From Caldicellulosiruptor saccharolyticus DSM 8903 (GTDB lineage Bacteria; Bacillota; Thermoanaerobacteria; Caldicellulosiruptorales; Caldicellulosiruptoraceae): a stretch of 64,000 nt of DNA. Positions 36,841-46,048 of the stretch are shown piece by piece; positions within the stretch are counted from its first letter, which is position 1; the number at the start of each line of letters is the position of its first letter. The stretch covers positions 2,692,501 through 2,756,500 of the forward strand of contig NC_009437.1 of NCBI RefSeq assembly GCF_000016545.1, written 5' to 3'. A program made the translations under genes and the position numbers. Under the pieces are notes generated by a model. It worked only from the letters and a program-made list of their open reading frames with translations. It made no database searches and was not told the DNA's origin.

Positions 36841-37993
36841 TTACACTTCATTTAGAATATGCCTAAGAGCAAAAACTAACGCTGTAACAGTGTAACTATC
36901 AAATATTTCTCCATTTAACAGTTTCGAGTAAATTTCTGTTATATCAAATTCTTTAATATCTCTTATATTTTCTGCAAGGGAATGTTTTCTAATGGCGTAT
37001 TTAGTATCCAAAGCTAAAAATACGTCTATTTCAGCTTTATATAATCCAGTATCAGGATAGAAGCTTCCTATTTTAATTATTCTGCTGCATTGACCTCCAA
37101 TTTCTTCTTCTAGTTCTCTTAGGGCTGCTTTTTCTGTACTTTCCGACTCCTCTGCAAAGCCACGCGGTAATTCTAAAACATTTCTATTTACTGTATCACG
37201 AAATATTTCAATCAATATAATCTTATTTGCAGAAGTAATTGGCACAACAACACATCCATTATTTTTGTTAATTACTTTTACTACATTTTTGTCATCAACA
37301 ATTATCTTTAAATATTTATTCTCATAAATATCTGCTGAGAGGTCTTTTATAAAATCTAAAAGCCATATCTCCTGGTAGCCTTTTTCGGTCAAAATTTTGC
37401 TTAAAAGTTCTTTTATATTACGAAAATGAATATAGTTGTATAAAATTAAGTATCCCATAAACATGCTTATCATGAAGCCAGGATGCACTTTGCCAAATGA
37501 ATAAAATAATATATACACGTTGGAAATATTCATAAAAAGGGATAGATTATAAATCATGGTTTCAGTAGTAGTTATAAATCGTGTTAGAGTAGGCTTTTTT
37601 ATATTATCTTCTAATAGCCTTTTTATAAGCTGTACAGAAACCCTTTCCCCACCAATATACATAATCTGCTGTAAAACTTTGGCGCCTAAATGGTAAACTA
37701 TATGCCATTTTCTGTATGTAATCAAAATAAAAGGTTCAAAAATAGATAACATTAAAACTAATAACACCATAGTTATCTTATATCCCAATAGTTATCTTAT
37801 ATCCCAATGGAAGTCCTTTTAGTTTTTCATAAAAGCCAAATATAGCTCCACTCAAAGTTGCAATTACAATCAAAATTTGGTCTCTTTTTTTGTCGTTTTC
37901 TCTCAAGTGCTCATTAGCCTCTGCATAAAGTAATTCAAGAAAATTATTGCTATACTTTGAATCATTATTTATAATAGGTATATGCATGCTCAC
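36841..37993 (-). pseudogene. Membrane-anchored Nudix hydrolase gene interrupted by a 19-bp tandem duplication
   Basis: The upstream frame (37993-37778) encodes a charged N-terminus and a first membrane segment and ends in LGYKITIGI-stop. The downstream frame (37788-36841) starts with the same GYKIT and continues through further membrane segments into a Nudix domain (box with GFAEESES, then REL EEEIGG) and a C-terminal helix. Removing one copy of the 19-bp repeat at 37769-37806 joins both frames into one protein of about 379 residues. In this form the protein would be a membrane protein with a cytoplasmic Nudix hydrolase, acting on an ADP-ribose-like or NDP-sugar substrate. It follows the sugar transferase gene by 20 bases. 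The GTG start has GGGAG upstream. Confidence 0.75.
37769..37806. repeat. 19-bp perfect tandem duplication
   Basis: ATAGTTATCTTATATCCCA occurs twice head to tail (37769-37787 and 37788-37806). Because 19 is not a multiple of three, the second copy shifts the reading frame of the membrane-Nudix gene. Loss of one copy by slippage or recombination would restore it. Confidence 0.95.
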
Positions 37994-38013
37994 TTTTCAT
38001 CGTCTCCCAACTT

Positions 38014-39390
38014 CTAATATGCATTCTCCATAAACTTGCCACCAAAAATGGTTGCTAGAATAATTTTAATATCAAGCCAGAAAGACCAATTTTCTATATA
38101 CCAGATATCGTATTTTATTCTCTCTTCAATCGAAGTATCCCCTCGGAGTCCATGAATCTGAGCCCAGCCAGTAATTCCCGGACGTACACGGTGCTTTATC
38201 ATGTATTTTGGAATTTCCTCTTTAAATTTCTCCACAAAATATGGTCTTTCTGGCCTTGGCCCAACTAAACTCATGTTGCCAACAAGAACATCCCATAGCT
38301 GTGGAAGTTCATCTAAAGAAAGTCTTCTTAAAATCTTGCCAACTGGAGTTCTTCTTGGGTCGTCTTTTGTTGTCCACCTTATTTTTTCTTCATTGGGGTC
38401 TTGAACATACATCGTTCTAAACTTGTGCATTTTAAAAATGCGCCTGCTGTAGCCCACTCTTTCTTGGGTAAACAAAATTGGTCCTTCTGATGTCAATTTT
38501 ATCAAAATTGCTATGATTATGAATAAAGGAAGGCACAAGATTAATCCAATTAGAGAGACAACAATATCAAAGCTCCTTTTTATAAACCTGTTTGTCCACT
38601 CATCAAGCGGAGAATAGCGTATGTTTATCAAAGGGATTTCATCGATCTTTTCTATTTCGGCTTTTGATGGTATAAATTTGAAGTAATCTGGTACTAAATA
38701 TGTTCTTATACCATACTTTTCGCAAACGTCGACGATGTAATTTATTTCTTTTTCCTGATTAAGAGGAAGAACTATGATTATTTCATCAACATGGTTGTTA
38801 CTTACAATGCTTTCTATGTCCTTAATTTTCCCTACAACTCTCTCATTCATAGGATCGCTTTCATTTACAACAAAACCAATGATTTGATAGTTATTCCTTC
38901 CGAAGATATTGCTTAATCTTTCTGAAATCTCATTTTGCCCAACAAAAAGCACTCTTTCTTTTGAAATTATCTTTGAGTTTGGTGAGAACAAGATCCTTCT
39001 TAAAATAAGTCTTTGAAGTATTGACATAAGAAAGTTTAAAATAACAAAGATAAAAAGAAAAATTCTTGAAAAATCAATAAGTTTTAGGGTATAGAAAATC
39101 ATCACTATAATCAGCAGAGCAAATATATTTGATCGTAAAATTCTTATAAAATCAGAAAATAATTTGAAATTACTCCTCATACTTTCTTTCTCGGATACTG
39201 TAAGAAAAAATAAATACAAAGGTACATGTAAAGCTACAATTAACAGATATGTCTGGATATCCAATGAGGCTGGCTTATTAAACAAGCCACTATTAAACTT
39301 TATAAACCACGATAAAATAAATGATAATAAAATTGCTGGAATATCAATAATCTTTGCTATCTTTATATAAAGTCGTCCCAAGTTATGCAT
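38014..39390 (-). CDS. Exopolysaccharide-initiating sugar transferase (WcaJ/WbaP type)
   Basis: The 458-residue enzyme transfers a sugar-1-phosphate to undecaprenyl phosphate, the first step of repeat-unit assembly. Four to five N-terminal membrane helices (about 12-130) are followed by a Rossmann-like CoA_binding_3 region (VLFVGQNEISERLSNIFG), one more helix (about 270-292) and the catalytic domain with KFRTM, DELPQLWDVL and GPRPERP. ATG at 39390 is used with AAGG nine bases upstream. It is the last intact gene of the polysaccharide cluster. A diverged copy of its 3' end lies at 36637-36840. Confidence 0.92.
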   Translation of the reverse strand: MHNLGRLYIKIAKIIDIPAILLSFILSWFIKFNSGLFNKPASLDIQTYLLIVALHVPLYLFFLTVSEKESMRSNFKLFSDFIRILRSNIFALLIIVMIFYTLKLIDFSRIFLFIFVILNFLMSILQRLILRRILFSPNSKIISKERVLFVGQNEISERLSNIFGRNNYQIIGFVVNESDPMNERVVGKIKDIESIVSNNHVDEIIIVLPLNQEKEINYIVDVCEKYGIRTYLVPDYFKFIPSKAEIEKIDEIPLINIRYSPLDEWTNRFIKRSFDIVVSLIGLILCLPLFIIIAILIKLTSEGPILFTQERVGYSRRIFKMHKFRTMYVQDPNEEKIRWTTKDDPRRTPVGKILRRLSLDELPQLWDVLVGNMSLVGPRPERPYFVEKFKEEIPKYMIKHRVRPGITGWAQIHGLRGDTSIEERIKYDIWYIENWSFWLDIKIILATIFGGKFMENAY

Positions 39391-39439
39391 CTCTATCATC
39401 CTTTTTATCCATGTATTTTTTACACTATTTATCCCTGTA

Positions 39440-40213
39440 TTATTTCGATATTTTGAAATACTTTACATATAAAAAAATTGAAAAATACAAGAGATCATAT
39501 GCCTCACATAAACAAAACCACAATAATGGTTTTAAAAAACTCTTATTAGCTATAACATTTTTAATCAATGTCTTAAAATGTTCAAACGTTCTCTTAACAA
39601 GACGTCCTAAAATGTAAAACCAGCCTTTTTCTCTTTGCTTTAATCTTTCTTCTTCTAATTTCATATATAGATCCAATTTTCTAAAATAACCTTGAATCGA
39701 TTGATATGATTTATGTAAAATAGCACCTTTTATTATACCAATTTTATCCTCACTTTTAATATCTAAATCTTCATGAACTTCACCTCTAAAGTACAACTTT
39801 TTCTTATTAAACAATCTGATTTTATCCTCAGTTCCAATATGCATATCAATAAAGTAATTTTTTCTTTTAACCTTAAACGCAATAAAATAAGTATTATTGA
39901 TATTTCCATCAATCATATGTAATTCACGAATTAACATATCATCTATTCTTTCATCACTATCTAAGTGGAATACCCAATCTGTTTCAGCTAAACTTGATGC
40001 ATAATTTCGCTGGGATGAAAAATTATCTAATTTTCTTCTACATATCTTTACCCGTTTCTCTGTATCTATCTCTTCTATCTTTTTGACCGTATCATCCTCA
40101 CTGTAATCATCTACTATAACGATTTTTTCAAATAGATGATAGACATTTCTTATATTCTCAATATTTCTCGCACTGTTTTTTGTCAATATTACACATGTTA
40201 TGTTTTTTATCAT
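39440..40213 (-). CDS. Glycosyltransferase family 2 (WaaE-like)
   Basis: The 257-residue protein has a GT-A fold: CVILTKNSARNIENI, VDDYSEDDT and the metal-binding HLDSDERIDD. The closest family style is the LPS-core WaaE/KdtX group, including the conserved RGEVHED motif. The C-terminus is amphipathic/hydrophobic, suggesting peripheral membrane attachment. The start overlaps the stop of the preceding GT4 gene by four bases (ATGA), so translation is coupled. It likely adds one sugar to the lipid-linked exopolysaccharide unit; the sugar is unknown. Confidence 0.88.
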   Translation of the reverse strand: MIKNITCVILTKNSARNIENIRNVYHLFEKIVIVDDYSEDDTVKKIEEIDTEKRVKICRRKLDNFSSQRNYASSLAETDWVFHLDSDERIDDMLIRELHMIDGNINNTYFIAFKVKRKNYFIDMHIGTEDKIRLFNKKKLYFRGEVHEDLDIKSEDKIGIIKGAILHKSYQSIQGYFRKLDLYMKLEEERLKQREKGWFYILGRLVKRTFEHFKTLIKNVIANKSFLKPLLWFCLCEAYDLLYFSIFLYVKYFKISK

Positions 40214-41334
40214 ACCTTTCCTCCCATCCCTTCCCCTCTCTCATACTCAGTAACTTTGAGTATAAAATCCTTGAATTCCATTCTAAATCTTTCGGCGCTA
40301 AACTTTTCAGCATGAGATCTAATATAGTCCTTGTCGAATCTCTCAATATCTTGTTCGAATTTATAAACTGCTTCTTTCAAACTCTCAACATCCTGCTTTT
40401 CGAAAAAAACCCCCGTTTTACCTTCCTCGACCGTTTCAACAGCTCCTCCTTTCTTAAGAGCAATCACTGGCCTGCCACATGCTTGCACTTCAACTGGAAC
40501 TATCCCGAAGTCTTCTACGCCTGGGAAAATTAAAGCTTTACACCTTTGATATAAATCTCTTACAGTTTTATCTGGCTGATAACCCAAAAATTCAATATTA
40601 GACTTAGCAATTGATTTTAGTTTTTTGTATTCTGGTCCATCTCCTACAATTACTAATCTTTTAGATAGCTGATTAAAAGCTTCAACTGCTAAATCAACCC
40701 TTTTGTATGGAACAAGCCTGGATACAATTAGATAATAATCCTCTATATTTTTGTCCTTTGCTGGTGTAAAATATTCTGTATCCACAGGTGGGTAAATTAC
40801 TTTGCAATCTCTTTTATAAAACTTTTTTATTCTGTTTGCCACATAATTTGAATTTGCTACAAAATAGTCAACCCTATTTGCTGCAATGGTATCCCATATT
40901 CTAAGATAATGAAAGTTCCGCTCTAAATATCTTCTGATTATGAGGTTATAGTCTTTCAAATACTCATGTGTCAAATCCCAAAGATACCTTGGTGGAGTGT
41001 GACAATAACATATATGTACACTATTGGGTGATGTTATAACCCCTTTAGCAAAGGCTGATGAAGAGCTTATCACTAAATCAAAATCACTCAAATCGAAATT
41101 TTCAAAAGCTCTTGGCATGTATTTGAAAAACAGTTGATGCTTAATGTGAGCTAATGGATTTTTTTGCAAATTCGACGTAATTATTAAATACTTATCAAAA
41201 TACTTTCCTAATTTTCTTCTGTTATATACGAGAGTATATATGGGGGCTTCAGGAAATAATTTCTTCAACTCTAATATAACCTTTTCAGAACCTCCCATAG
41301 TAGTCAGCCATTCATGCACTATTGCAACCTTCAT
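40210..41334 (-). CDS. Glycosyltransferase family 4
   Basis: The 374-residue GT-B enzyme has the N-terminal HEWLTTMGGSEKVI nucleotide/acceptor domain, the characteristic HTPPRYLWD segment of WbaZ/mannosyltransferase-like GT4 proteins, and a C-terminal donor domain with SRLVPYKRVDLAVEAF, VGDGPE and the EDFGIVPVEVQACGRP active site. Start ATG has GGAGGAG upstream. Both ends overlap neighbouring genes by four bases, showing a tightly coupled operon. Sugar donor cannot be told from sequence alone; the WbaZ likeness hints at GDP-mannose. Confidence 0.9.
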   Translation of the reverse strand: MKVAIVHEWLTTMGGSEKVILELKKLFPEAPIYTLVYNRRKLGKYFDKYLIITSNLQKNPLAHIKHQLFFKYMPRAFENFDLSDFDLVISSSSAFAKGVITSPNSVHICYCHTPPRYLWDLTHEYLKDYNLIIRRYLERNFHYLRIWDTIAANRVDYFVANSNYVANRIKKFYKRDCKVIYPPVDTEYFTPAKDKNIEDYYLIVSRLVPYKRVDLAVEAFNQLSKRLVIVGDGPEYKKLKSIAKSNIEFLGYQPDKTVRDLYQRCKALIFPGVEDFGIVPVEVQACGRPVIALKKGGAVETVEEGKTGVFFEKQDVESLKEAVYKFEQDIERFDKDYIRSHAEKFSAERFRMEFKDFILKVTEYERGEGMGGKV

Positions 41335-42422
41335 TGAACTCCTCCAATCATTTCATATATTTTGTATGTACTTTCAGCAATCTTTTTCCAATTGTAAATT
41401 TTCAAAATCTCTTGTTTTAACATTTCCGACTTTCTGTGTAATTCCCTATTTTTTGTATCTTTTAAAATTGCCAACATTTTTTCTCTAATATCATCAATAT
41501 CATTCGGATTTACATATAGCGCATTATCTTTAAAATATTCTCGTGTAGCACCACCAGTTGTAACAATCAGTCTACAGCCACAAAAAGCAGCTTCTAACGA
41601 AGCCAAACCTGGTGTTTCAAATAAACTTGGCATTATGTGAGCAGTAGCACATTTATAAGCAATCCATAATTTCTTATCACTATGTTTTAAAGCAGGTAGA
41701 AAAATTATCTTTCCCCTACTTTTTAAAGCTTCTCTTTTGCATTGGTCATAATATTCTATCTCATCAAGATTTGGTGATCCTATCAAAATAAGTTTTATAT
41801 TATTTTCCCGAGCTATCAATTTATTAAATGCTTTTATAAGATTTAATTGATTTTTTCTTTTATCAAATCTTGCAACATAAAGAAAGTAAGGCGTATTAAT
41901 ATTATATTCTTTCTTGAAATCCTCCTCATCTTCTGGCGTTATGGTATCTAAATAACCAGTTATTTCTTCAACATCTATTCCATTTGGTATCACATGAATT
42001 TTTTCAGGAAGAACATTAAAAGCCTTTCTCAAATAATCAGCTTCTAAAAAGGAATTGGGCAATAAACAATCAGCAAGCTTTAGAAGTTCTAACCTATCCA
42101 GTACAGAACTTCTAAATGGTAATATTCTTCCAATAAAAGTAGCTATTTTATAGGAAAGATAATGCTTATTATCAAAGAAAATAGGCGATATTACTACCTT
42201 CTTTTTCAAATTCTTAGCTGCATTCACAAGAGGAAAAAGAATGTATTCAGAGCCAAAAAAATGAATTATGTCATAATCAGCAAGTTTTGTGTTTACAACA
42301 TCAAATATTGCTATTTCCAACTTGAATAACTTTTCAAGATACTTTTTTGTTTTCAACATCTGAATTTCTCCTCCACCTATATTTTGAAAAGCTAAAGGTG
42401 GAGGAACAAATAATACTTTCAC
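41331..42422 (-). CDS. Glycosyltransferase family 4
   Basis: The 363-residue GT-B enzyme carries ARFDKRKNQLNLIKAFN and LIGSPN in the donor domain and an SLFETPGLASLEAAFCGCR active-site loop (E...E motif of GT4). The N-terminus has GGGEIQMLKTKKYLEK. Start is GTG at 42422, which shares one base with the stop codon of the upstream gene (TAGTG); its end overlaps the next gene by four bases. It is one of four GT4 enzymes here, presumably each adding a sugar to the repeat unit. Confidence 0.9.
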   Translation of the reverse strand: MKVLFVPPPLAFQNIGGGEIQMLKTKKYLEKLFKLEIAIFDVVNTKLADYDIIHFFGSEYILFPLVNAAKNLKKKVVISPIFFDNKHYLSYKIATFIGRILPFRSSVLDRLELLKLADCLLPNSFLEADYLRKAFNVLPEKIHVIPNGIDVEEITGYLDTITPEDEEDFKKEYNINTPYFLYVARFDKRKNQLNLIKAFNKLIARENNIKLILIGSPNLDEIEYYDQCKREALKSRGKIIFLPALKHSDKKLWIAYKCATAHIMPSLFETPGLASLEAAFCGCRLIVTTGGATREYFKDNALYVNPNDIDDIREKMLAILKDTKNRELHRKSEMLKQEILKIYNWKKIAESTYKIYEMIGGVQ

Positions 42423-43540
42423 TACTTTGCACCATCCTTTAAATTGTAGAATAATTTAACATATTTCTCTATTATTTGATTATTCTCAAATCTTGAAGAT
42501 AACTCATTGCATTTTTTTCTATATTTCGTATAAGCCTCGTTGTCAACATAAAAATTTATTATCTTTTCACTTAGCTGCTTGCAATCTAATGGATCAAACT
42601 TAAGTTCATCTATGGTTATTAGTTCCTTTAAAGAAGATGTATCAGACACAAGGACAAGTGCTCCATTTTTAAGTGCTTCAACCACTGGAAGCCCAAATCC
42701 TTCATAAAAAGAAGGAAATACAAAAATAAAACAGTTTCTCATTAGTAGGTTTTTCTCTATATCACTTATATACTCTAAATATTTAAGACATCCAGTTTTA
42801 GAATATTCTTTGATACTTTCAATAATCTTATCGCTTTTCCAACCAATTTTCCCCGCTAAAACGGTTGGCATACCTGTTTTAGCATAAATATCTTTGCATA
42901 TTTTGAGCAAAATCTCTGTATTTTTTCGGGGTTCTATAGTACCTACGTATAAAATATATCTATTTTTTTCAAGATTATGTTTTGATAAATATTCTGTTTC
43001 ATTAATACTTTCAACGTCACATACAATCACTGGATTATAAATAACACATATCTTTTTTGGATCAACATTAAAATAATTTAATATATCCTCTTTTGTTGAA
43101 TTAGAAACAGCTACAATCTTATCAGCACTTTTAATTGAATAAGGTATAAATACTCTATTGATAAAATAGTTTAACCTTTCCATAGTCTGTGGATATTTAT
43201 AACATACTAAATCATGTACTGTTAAAATTTTTATTACATTTTTGTTTCTTATAAACGGCAAAATATTTTGTGTCCCCCAAAACACATCGATATTATACTT
43301 TTTTATCAAATAATCCATTTTTTGCATATACCACAAAGTCCCCTTGAGAAGTTTATAATCACTTTCTACAACAGTCTTCACGTTCGGGTAATTAAAGTCT
43401 AAAGATATTTCTCTATCAGAAAAAAGAAAAAAGTTGATATCACTACATTTTTCAGGTAATACTTTAAGCAAGTTATAAAGGTAAAACCCTATTCCCGTTT
43501 TAATCTTCCCCAAGGGTCTCGCATCTACACCAATATTCAT
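42422..43540 (-). CDS. Glycosyltransferase family 4
   Basis: The protein (372 residues) starts MNIGVDARPLGKIKTGIGFY, a typical beginning of GT4 enzymes with a glycine-rich loop, and has VGTIEPRKNTEILLKI and PSFYEGFGLPVVEALKNG in the C-terminal domain. I chose ATG at 43540, which lies directly behind the stop codon of the polymerase gene (43543) with AGAAAGGGA upstream. A longer frame from 43603 would overlap the polymerase gene without a ribosome-binding site. Part of the exopolysaccharide operon; donor sugar unknown. Confidence 0.9.
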   Translation of the reverse strand: MNIGVDARPLGKIKTGIGFYLYNLLKVLPEKCSDINFFLFSDREISLDFNYPNVKTVVESDYKLLKGTLWYMQKMDYLIKKYNIDVFWGTQNILPFIRNKNVIKILTVHDLVCYKYPQTMERLNYFINRVFIPYSIKSADKIVAVSNSTKEDILNYFNVDPKKICVIYNPVIVCDVESINETEYLSKHNLEKNRYILYVGTIEPRKNTEILLKICKDIYAKTGMPTVLAGKIGWKSDKIIESIKEYSKTGCLKYLEYISDIEKNLLMRNCFIFVFPSFYEGFGLPVVEALKNGALVLVSDTSSLKELITIDELKFDPLDCKQLSEKIINFYVDNEAYTKYRKKCNELSSRFENNQIIEKYVKLFYNLKDGAK

Positions 43541-43542
43541 TT

Positions 43543-44868
43543 TTATCCCTTTCTCTCGTAATCTATAACAAAATAATAATACGGTAAAAACAACACCAAC
43601 CAAAACTGATAAAACAAAAGATTATTAAACCAGCTTATTACAAAGTACGTAAGTAGTAGAGAGAATAAATTTACAAAGTGTAATTTAGTATCCAATTCGT
43701 CATATCTTATATTTTTATACACTTTATATATCTTTTTAAACAACCATACTAAGAAAAAAGCAGTTCCTACCAGACCACAGTATAAAATTAAATTTAAAAA
43801 AGAAGAGTCAAAGCCAATGAATTGCAAGCCGTATTTTATATTCAGAAAACCGTAACCGTCTCCTATTAATAATTTAACCGGACTCATACCAATATAATGT
43901 TTAGCACTACTCCAGCTTTGCACTCGTGCTTGAGCAGAATTATCTACCGGAATACTTTTTATTCGTTCAAAAATCTTGTAAAAATCTTTATCCAATAACG
44001 TCGTAAATAGCAAAATGCTATCTACTAATATAAGCTTTTTAAAAATTTCAATCTTCTTCTTAGCAAAACTCCAACTCCCTATCAAAGCAGTATTAAAAAA
44101 CACCACCAAAAATAAACCTAAAATCGAACTTCGAGATATAGTCTTTAACAACGTAACGTTGAAAAAAACTAATAAAATAACTTTTTGGATTAAACTTTTT
44201 TTGTCTTGCAAACTCTGCCTGAGAAAACTTATCATTGTGATGCTAATAAACATAACTAATATATTCCCAAAAAAATTGGGATCAAAAATATTGCCAATTA
44301 ATCTAAACTTATGAGGATCAAGATTGAGATAAATTCCCTGTTGTTCAAAAAATTTATTCAATCTTTCTGTATCTGGCTCAATAAAGTAGATAATCCATCC
44401 AATTATACAGAGTAGTAACCCAATCTGAGTATAAAACCATTCTATTTTGCTAATACTTTTTTGTAAATTAAAGAACAAATAAATTATGAATGCAAAATAC
44501 ACCAAAGAAAAAAATCTCAAATAGTACAGTAGTGGTAAAATATTGAACTTGTAAATTATGTAATTAACCAATATAGAAAGTAACATTAAACTTAGCAGTA
44601 CTTCAACTGAGTCTAAGTCGTTTAAGCTCACTTTTCTGAATAAATCTTTATTTTTCTTAAGAAGAGTTAATTCATAGACAAAAAATATAACAACAAAAGC
44701 CAATATACTAACTTCTATCAAAGATATTGTGCGGGGGAAGAAGGGTAATTTTATTATTCTTGAAAAATTACCTGTTAATATATAGCACATATATAATATA
44801 GTACCTACTGTACTAAATATGATTTTTATTTTTCCTTCGTGCCATAATTCTTTTGTTAATTGTTGCAA
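43543..44868 (-). CDS. O-antigen polymerase/ligase-type membrane protein (Wzy-like)
   Basis: The product (441 residues) has about ten to twelve membrane segments and the large periplasm-facing loop typical of Wzy/WaaL proteins, with GDGYGFLNIKYGLQFIGFDS ahead of the last helices. It probably polymerises lipid-linked oligosaccharide units outside the membrane. TTG at 44868 is taken as start because GAGGGTG lies six bases upstream; longer starts up to 44958 would overlap the upstream GT gene. Family members are very divergent, so polymerase versus ligase cannot be decided. Confidence 0.8.
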   Translation of the reverse strand: MQQLTKELWHEGKIKIIFSTVGTILYMCYILTGNFSRIIKLPFFPRTISLIEVSILAFVVIFFVYELTLLKKNKDLFRKVSLNDLDSVEVLLSLMLLSILVNYIIYKFNILPLLYYLRFFSLVYFAFIIYLFFNLQKSISKIEWFYTQIGLLLCIIGWIIYFIEPDTERLNKFFEQQGIYLNLDPHKFRLIGNIFDPNFFGNILVMFISITMISFLRQSLQDKKSLIQKVILLVFFNVTLLKTISRSSILGLFLVVFFNTALIGSWSFAKKKIEIFKKLILVDSILLFTTLLDKDFYKIFERIKSIPVDNSAQARVQSWSSAKHYIGMSPVKLLIGDGYGFLNIKYGLQFIGFDSSFLNLILYCGLVGTAFFLVWLFKKIYKVYKNIRYDELDTKLHFVNLFSLLLTYFVISWFNNLLFYQFWLVLFLPYYYFVIDYERKG

Positions 44869-44912
44869 TATTATCACCCTCTGCATTTTAAACAATAATA
44901 AATTCAAATAAT

Positions 44913-45986
44913 TTATGAAAATATAAAGTCGAATATTTTTTTGCTTAAGTCCTGCCAATTGTATTTAGAAATATATTGACTAATAACTTCAAATTTGAGT
45001 TTTGGTTGGTTGAGCTTTTCAATCACTTCAAAAATGTTCTCTTCAGGAGATTTAAACACATCTATATAAATTGCATGTTCACCTAAAACCTCTGGCAAAG
45101 ATGCACACTTTGATGCTACAACTTTTGCACCACATGCTATAGCTTCTAAAGGAGGCAACCCAAAGCCCTCATATAAAGAAGGATATAAAAAGGCTTCGCA
45201 TCTGTTATACAAAAAACAGAGTAAATTGTCATCAATCTTTTCTAATCTAATAATGTCTTGGTCACTTTCATTATCCCACACATTCGATACAAATTTATGT
45301 GCTGGATAAAATCTCTTTAAACACTTGTAAAGCTCATAAGCATATGAAAAATTCTTGTGTTTTTTGTTATTTCCTATAAACAAGAAAAATTTCTCAGGTA
45401 GATAAGAGTACACATCTTTAAGACGTTCAATTTCTTCATCTTTCAGTTTCCTAAAAGTATTCACATCAATTCCAGGATATATTACCTTTATCTTTTCTGA
45501 ATTGCCATAGTATTTAATTATTTTCTCTTTAGAATAGTTCGAAACAGTAAACACGTAAACAGCTGTGTTAATATAATACTTTACCAATGTTGAATAATAT
45601 ACTTTGTTCTTTAAACTTGAGTAAAAGTCCAAGTGCATCAAGTCATGGATAGTTATATACTTTTTAATCCTTTTATCTACTATTGGCGGTGATGAAAATG
45701 AAGGTGAAAAATAAGCTATCTCTTCTTTTGTCCTCTTTTGAATTTTTTCTAAAACATTTGGAATTTCTATGTTTTCAAATGGAGATAAAAAAGACGATTT
45801 AATTTTCACAATTTCCCTTACTTCCTCAAATGCTTTAGCCAATACATCAAAGTTTTTTATATCAGCAAGAAGTATTAGATACTGCTTGATGTTCTTCGGA
45901 GCATTTCTAATAATCTCATAGGTATATCTACTTATACCGTGATTTTTTTCTAAATTAATACATCGACAATCAACGACACATAACAT
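44913..45986 (-). CDS. Glycosyltransferase family 4
   Basis: The 357-residue GT-B enzyme has the N-terminal [15 protein letters not shown] loop, a [15 protein letters not shown] segment shared with mannosyltransferase-like GT4 proteins, and the C-terminal [19 protein letters not shown] and [20 protein letters not shown] loops. ATG at 45986 has GGAGG upstream. It follows the ligase/TPR gene by about 60 bases and leads into the polymerase gene. Role: sugar addition during exopolysaccharide assembly. Confidence 0.9.
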   Translation of the reverse strand: MLCVVDCRCINLEKNHGISRYTYEIIRNAPKNIKQYLILLADIKNFDVLAKAFEEVREIVKIKSSFLSPFENIEIPNVLEKIQKRTKEEIAYFSPSFSSPPIVDKRIKKYITIHDLMHLDFYSSLKNKVYYSTLVKYYINTAVYVFTVSNYSKEKIIKYYGNSEKIKVIYPGIDVNTFRKLKDEEIERLKDVYSYLPEKFFLFIGNNKKHKNFSYAYELYKCLKRFYPAHKFVSNVWDNESDQDIIRLEKIDDNLLCFLYNRCEAFLYPSLYEGFGLPPLEAIACGAKVVASKCASLPEVLGEHAIYIDVFKSPEENIFEVIEKLNQPKLKFEVISQYISKYNWQDLSKKIFDFIFS

Positions 45987-46048
45987 TAATTAGTTTCCTC
46001 CAAATGATAAATTTATCGTTCTCCATGCGCACTTAGGGTTCCTCAAAA

